From: Verrucomicrobiota bacterium
GTDB taxonomy: Bacteria; Verrucomicrobiota; Verrucomicrobiia; Limisphaerales; CAIQOK01
NCBI GenBank assembly: GCA_025363535.1
Contig: JANYDP010000079.1
Coordinates: 1-8,282 of the forward strand
Reading direction: 5' to 3'
Length of the DNA stretch: 8,282 nt
Part shown: piece by piece, positions 5,171 through 8,282 of the stretch
How the letters are laid out: the number at the start of each line of letters is the position of its first letter
Position numbering within the stretch: the first letter of the stretch is position 1
Made by a program: the position numbers and the translations under genes
The notes under the pieces: model-generated
What the model saw: only the letters and a program-made list of their open reading frames with translations
Told to the model about the DNA's origin: nothing
Database searches by the model: none

Positions 5171-7639
5171 ATGAAAACACTAACTCATAACAACAATCCG
5201 ATCCCACAGCACTCCGCCCGCCCGGCCCGATGGCCGGCGTTCGTGTGCGCCATCACCACCTTGTTCGCCATCAACGTTCAAGCGCAAGTTCCGGTCTTTA
5301 GCAACGTCTGGAACGTCCTCGCCGGCACCATTCCCGGTATTCCGGCCAACAACGGCAACAACTGCCGCGGTATCGCCATCAATCCGGTGACGACCAATGT
5401 CCTCTTTTTCAGCAGCACCGGCGGCACTAATCTCGGGGCCAATCACGTCAGCACCATCTCCTTCGGCGGAACTTATCTCGTGGATCTGAACGGCACCGGC
5501 GTATCCGGCGGCACCCTCAACACGGAAGGTGTGCGCGTGGCTGATGATGGCACCGTCTATGCCATCAACCTCTCCGGCTCCGCTGCTTCCAGTTTCAAAA
5601 TTTACAAATGGCCTTCCGACACCGACGATGTGACGGCTCCGATCGCAGTCGAAAACACCGCTGGCAATTCCTTCAAGTGGCGGGTGGGTGATTATTCCGA
5701 TTTACGCGGCAGCGGTCTGACGACCGAACTCATCGTCTTCGGTAACAGTGCAACCACAACCAACATCATCATCTATCGCCCCACCGACGCCACCTGCGTA
5801 ACGTTCACCAATTTCCAGATCACTCTACCCGGCGGCCCCGCCAACCTGGGTGGTTCCGGCGTGGCGTTTGAAGGCACCAACAACGCCTTTTGGATTCGCC
5901 AAAACGGATCGCAGAACACCCGCCACATTGTTTACAACCCCGCGACGCTCACGGCTGTTTGCGACCGCACGAACACGGTTGACCAGTCGGCCTGCCAAGG
6001 TTTGAAATACTACAAGGCGAATGGCGTGGAAATGCTCGCCACGGTGCAAGGCAGCAGCGCACTCAATGGGGTTCAAATCGCCCGAGTATTTCAGATCCCC
6101 GTCAGCCCCACCGCCGCGTTAATATCGGTTTTGAGTTCCAATTTGCCTGTGGTTACTGGCAGCCAGAACGGCAACGGCCTCGGCAACGTGGATGCCAAAA
6201 ACGGCTACTTCATCTTTGGCACGCCCGGTCACGGCATCTCGCTTTTCAAACTGAGCTTCATCACGAACAGTCCCCCGAACATCACCGGCCCCACTGGCGG
6301 CGGAACATTTGTGGAAGGTCTGGCCACGAACACCCTCACCGTCACTGTTAGCGGCACCACTCCGTTGCGCTATCAATGGTTCTACACCAACAGCGTCACC
6401 ACCAACGCCGTGGGTGCCAACACCAACTTCCTCACCTTCAGCCCGGTTCAGTTGACCAATGCGGGCAGTTACTTTGTCATTGTCACCAATGCCTTCGGGG
6501 CCGCCACCAGCGGCGTAGTCAACATTGCCGTCCTGCCCAAGGGATTTTCCAATCTCGCCACCCAGCTCTGGACGCTGGCACCCAACAGCTCCGATTATCT
6601 GACGGGCGCAGGCACCGACACCCAGCGCGGAATGGCCTATGATCCGATTTATCAACGGCTCGTGCTGGTCAGCCGGGCACCGACCAATGGCGTGCATTTG
6701 TTGGACGCCGCCACGGGCGCGGATCAGGATGTCTTGGATGTGTCAGGGATCAGCGGCGGAACATTCACCATGAACATGTGCGGCGTGGCTGATGACGGCG
6801 CAGTCTATGTCGGGAATCTCTGCTTGAATTCTGGAGCCGACCTGACCTACCGCATCTATCGCTGGGACGGGGCAACGAATACCGCCGCCCTCAGCCTGGC
6901 GTTCACCGGGGATCTCGGCATTGACCGCATCGGCGACACCATGGCCGTGCGCGGGGCGGGCACGAATACGCAAATCCTCTGTGGCTTCCGCAACACCACC
7001 AACGCGGTCATCTTCACCACGACCGATGGCCTTAACTTCAGTTACACTCTCGTTGCCATTACCAACATCCCGGCCGGCGCACTGGGACTCAGTGTGGCCT
7101 GGGGGTCGGGCAACACGTTCTGGACGAAATCTGATTTCAACCTGCGTCAGGTTTCCTACGACCTCGGCACGGGTGTTGGCAATGTGCTCGCCAGTTATCC
7201 GGTGCAGACAACCGAAACCATCGTGGGCGTGGACAATGCCAACGGTTATGCCGCCACCATCGGCACCCGCGAGACGCCGCAAAATCTGGCGATCTATGAC
7301 ATCACCACCGCAGACGGCCCCTCCATCAACACCTTGGTGGATCGGGAATTGTTCGCCGCGAGCAATCCGCCCGGCAACGCCACCGGCTCGGTGGCCATGG
7401 ATGTCGCCGGTGGCCGCATCTTCGCGCTCGACTCGAACAGCGGCATCCTCGCCCTGACCTATGCAGGCCGGTTGGCCATTGCGAAGGATGGTGCCCAGCA
7501 GATCGTGACCTGGCCGACATCGGCCTCGACTTTGCAGTCGTCCACAAATGTGGCCGGGCCGTACCTGAATGTCTCGGGCGCAACCAGCCCGTACACTAAC
7601 AACGTCGGACCCGTGAAATTTTTCCGGCTGAAACATTGA
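5171..7639 (+). CDS. Secreted protein with two propeller-like repeats around an Ig-like domain
   Basis: This 822-residue protein begins with a long Sec signal peptide (about 1-38, hydrophobic core FVCAITTLFAI, cleavage after VQA). Two regions are clearly homologous to each other. Copy 1 is about 40-366 and copy 2 about 460-765. Paired landmarks are RGIAINP (66) with RGMAYDP (486), VADDGTVYAINL (123) with VADDGAVYVGNL (539), SFKIYKW with TYRIYRW, and LRGSGLTTELI with VRGAGTNTQIL. The copies sit about 416-420 residues apart. The pattern suggests beta-propeller-like folds and resembles verrucomicrobial proteins annotated with DUF4623; that name is from memory. Between them, 368-456 is a bacterial Ig-like domain with Trp403 and AGSYFVIVTN, lacking the disulfide cysteines. 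The tail from 766 contains TLQSSTNVAGPY and ends FFRLKH, a common ending in secreted proteins of this phylum. No catalytic residues are recognisable; binding or scaffolding at the surface is inferred. It lies 86 bp after the pseudopilin gene and before a strong terminator. Confidence 0.85.
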   Translation: MKTLTHNNNPIPQHSARPARWPAFVCAITTLFAINVQAQVPVFSNVWNVLAGTIPGIPANNGNNCRGIAINPVTTNVLFFSSTGGTNLGANHVSTISFGGTYLVDLNGTGVSGGTLNTEGVRVADDGTVYAINLSGSAASSFKIYKWPSDTDDVTAPIAVENTAGNSFKWRVGDYSDLRGSGLTTELIVFGNSATTTNIIIYRPTDATCVTFTNFQITLPGGPANLGGSGVAFEGTNNAFWIRQNGSQNTRHIVYNPATLTAVCDRTNTVDQSACQGLKYYKANGVEMLATVQGSSALNGVQIARVFQIPVSPTAALISVLSSNLPVVTGSQNGNGLGNVDAKNGYFIFGTPGHGISLFKLSFITNSPPNITGPTGGGTFVEGLATNTLTVTVSGTTPLRYQWFYTNSVTTNAVGANTNFLTFSPVQLTNAGSYFVIVTNAFGAATSGVVNIAVLPKGFSNLATQLWTLAPNSSDYLTGAGTDTQRGMAYDPIYQRLVLVSRAPTNGVHLLDAATGADQDVLDVSGISGGTFTMNMCGVADDGAVYVGNLCLNSGADLTYRIYRWDGATNTAALSLAFTGDLGIDRIGDTMAVRGAGTNTQILCGFRNTTNAVIFTTTDGLNFSYTLVAITNIPAGALGLSVAWGSGNTFWTKSDFNLRQVSYDLGTGVGNVLASYPVQTTETIVGVDNANGYAATIGTRETPQNLAIYDITTADGPSINTLVDRELFAASNPPGNATGSVAMDVAGGRIFALDSNSGILALTYAGRLAIAKDGAQQIVTWPTSASTLQSSTNVAGPYLNVSGATSPYTNNVGPVKFFRLKH

Positions 7640-7657
7640 TCGGGAGGTTGACTCACG

Positions 7658-7692
7658 ATGCAACCGGGGCTTCGGCTCCGGTTGCATTTTTT
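7658..7692 (+). terminator. Intrinsic terminator with UUCG tetraloop
   Basis: ATGCAACCGG (7658-7667) pairs perfectly with CCGGTTGCAT (7678-7687). The stem continues inward through a G-U, a G-C and a C-G pair to a TTCG loop (7671-7674), so C(UUCG)G caps a 13-bp stem. Six T residues follow (7687-7692, the first also closing the stem). It starts 18 bp after the stop codon at 7639 and should end the transcript of the propeller protein. Confidence 0.9.
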
Positions 7693-7742
7693 GCAAATGG
7701 GAATTAACCGCGCCAGTCACCGACCGCAGCAGCCCTGTCCGA

Positions 7743-7775
7743 TTGCCCGTTTGCATGAGATGCCCTATTTAAATT
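7743..7775 (+). promoter_or_regulatory. Putative promoter of the last gene
   Basis: The AT-rich patch TATTTAAATT (7766-7775) stands out from GC-rich surroundings just before the ATG at 7783. TTGCCC at 7743-7748 could serve as -35 with a 17-bp spacer to TATTTA (7766). Alternatively TAAATT (7770-7775) would act as -10, ending 7 bp before the ATG as in the oxidoreductase gene. Because the preceding terminator isolates this gene, it needs its own promoter. Confidence 0.35.
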
Positions 7776-7782
7776 CGTCGCC

Positions 7783-8282
7783 ATGAACTCGTCTGTCCGA
7801 TTCAAATTAACCGCCCTCATCACTCTGATGTTGGGGGTATTGTTTAATGGCTACGCGCAAATCCGCGACGGTGGCATTGACCCGGCCAACCTCGGCAAAG
7901 GCGTCTGGGTGTTCTCCATGATGGACGCCACCAACAAAGTCGGTGGCCACATCACCAGCGTCACCAATGAGAACAGTCTGATGCTCTTCTACAAAAGCCA
8001 GGGCATCCGCTACTTCATCGTGAAGGCCGCCACGAACGACAAACTCTTCGGCGATTGTTACCCCGGCCCGCAGTTCACCAGCAACCTCGTCAACATCGCC
8101 CACACCAACGGCATTTTAATTTTCGGCTACAACCGCTCCTACGGCTCGAACATCGTCGGCGAAGTCTCGATTGCCGATTACGTTTTCAATCAAGGTGCGG
8201 ACGGTTTCGTCTTCGACGCGGAAGCCGAATGGGAGACGGGCCACGCGTGGATCACCAACGGCCCGGCGCAGGCGTGGCAGCT
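7783..8282 (+). CDS. N-terminal part of a secreted, possibly TIM-barrel, protein
   Basis: The frame runs from an ATG at 7783 through the window edge without a stop, giving 166 codons. It starts with a Sec signal peptide (residues 1-25, hydrophobic core LTALITLMLGVLF, cleavage after GYA). The mature part alternates predicted strands and helices: GVWVFSM, GIRYFIVKA, then a helix-like NLVNIAHTNGI, ILIFGYNRS, and ADYVFNQGADGFVFDAEAEWE (motif at 137-151). A strand ending in acidic residues (Asp145, Glu147, Glu149) after a GADG turn is what the catalytic strand of many TIM-barrel glycoside hydrolases looks like. A GH25-like or similar barrel is therefore possible, but the family cannot be named from this fragment. 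No Shine-Dalgarno sequence precedes the ATG. The gene stands alone behind the terminator at 7658-7692. Confidence 0.8.
   Translation, partial: MNSSVRFKLTALITLMLGVLFNGYAQIRDGGIDPANLGKGVWVFSMMDATNKVGGHITSVTNENSLMLFYKSQGIRYFIVKAATNDKLFGDCYPGPQFTSNLVNIAHTNGILIFGYNRSYGSNIVGEVSIADYVFNQGADGFVFDAEAEWETGHAWITNGPAQAWQ

Noticed and set aside
6743..7756. 337-codon open frame on the minus strand across the propeller gene and the terminator
   Set aside because: It runs through the terminator hairpin, has a low-complexity Gly/Arg/Val-rich product and overlaps a well-supported gene.

Overview
The window looks like chromosomal DNA of a GC-rich, free-living member of the Verrucomicrobiota, probably close to the Pedosphaera/Limisphaera-type soil or freshwater lineages. 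The evidence is indirect: a pseudopilin with an AFTLIELLVV-type cleavage site and a C-terminal H-X(n)-DG motif, large secreted multidomain proteins with Calx-beta, Ig-like and DxDxDG modules and -RLK tails, and almost no Shine-Dalgarno sequences before the start codons. No marker gene fixes the taxon.

Layout. Bases 3-185 hold the last 60 codons of an unrecognised gene. A 127-bp element with perfect 19-bp inverted repeats (205-331) follows and looks like a MITE or another folded repeat. A large secreted FAD-dependent oxidoreductase with a golvesin/Xly-like domain, a Calx-beta domain and a DxDxDG-containing C-terminal module (404-3151, +) ends 14 bp from the end of a convergent AraC-family regulator (3166-4035, -). 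The regulator is divergent from a type II secretion/pilin-like pseudopilin (4149-5084, +). After 86 bp with nothing recognisable comes an 822-residue secreted protein (5171-7639, +), in which two copies of one propeller-like domain flank an Ig-like domain. A strong intrinsic terminator with a UUCG loop (7658-7692) closes that unit. The last gene (7783 to the window edge, +) encodes a secreted protein that may be a TIM-barrel hydrolase and is cut off by the window.

How the genes may work together. Four of the six genes encode exported or membrane-anchored proteins. The AraC regulator sits between them and shares an intergenic region with the pseudopilin gene. That region carries a pair of near-identical TGTTACAAAA-type direct repeats which could be its operator. 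A reasonable reading is a locally regulated set of surface or secreted proteins, possibly for polysaccharide use, but no recognisable glycan-degrading catalytic domain is seen in the complete genes. I do not see a defence system, CRISPR array, tRNA, rRNA or complete transposase. The points most worth a second look are the folded inverted-repeat element, the internally duplicated propeller protein, the promoter-like hexamers placed for leaderless transcription, and the repeat pair at the araC/pseudopilin junction.
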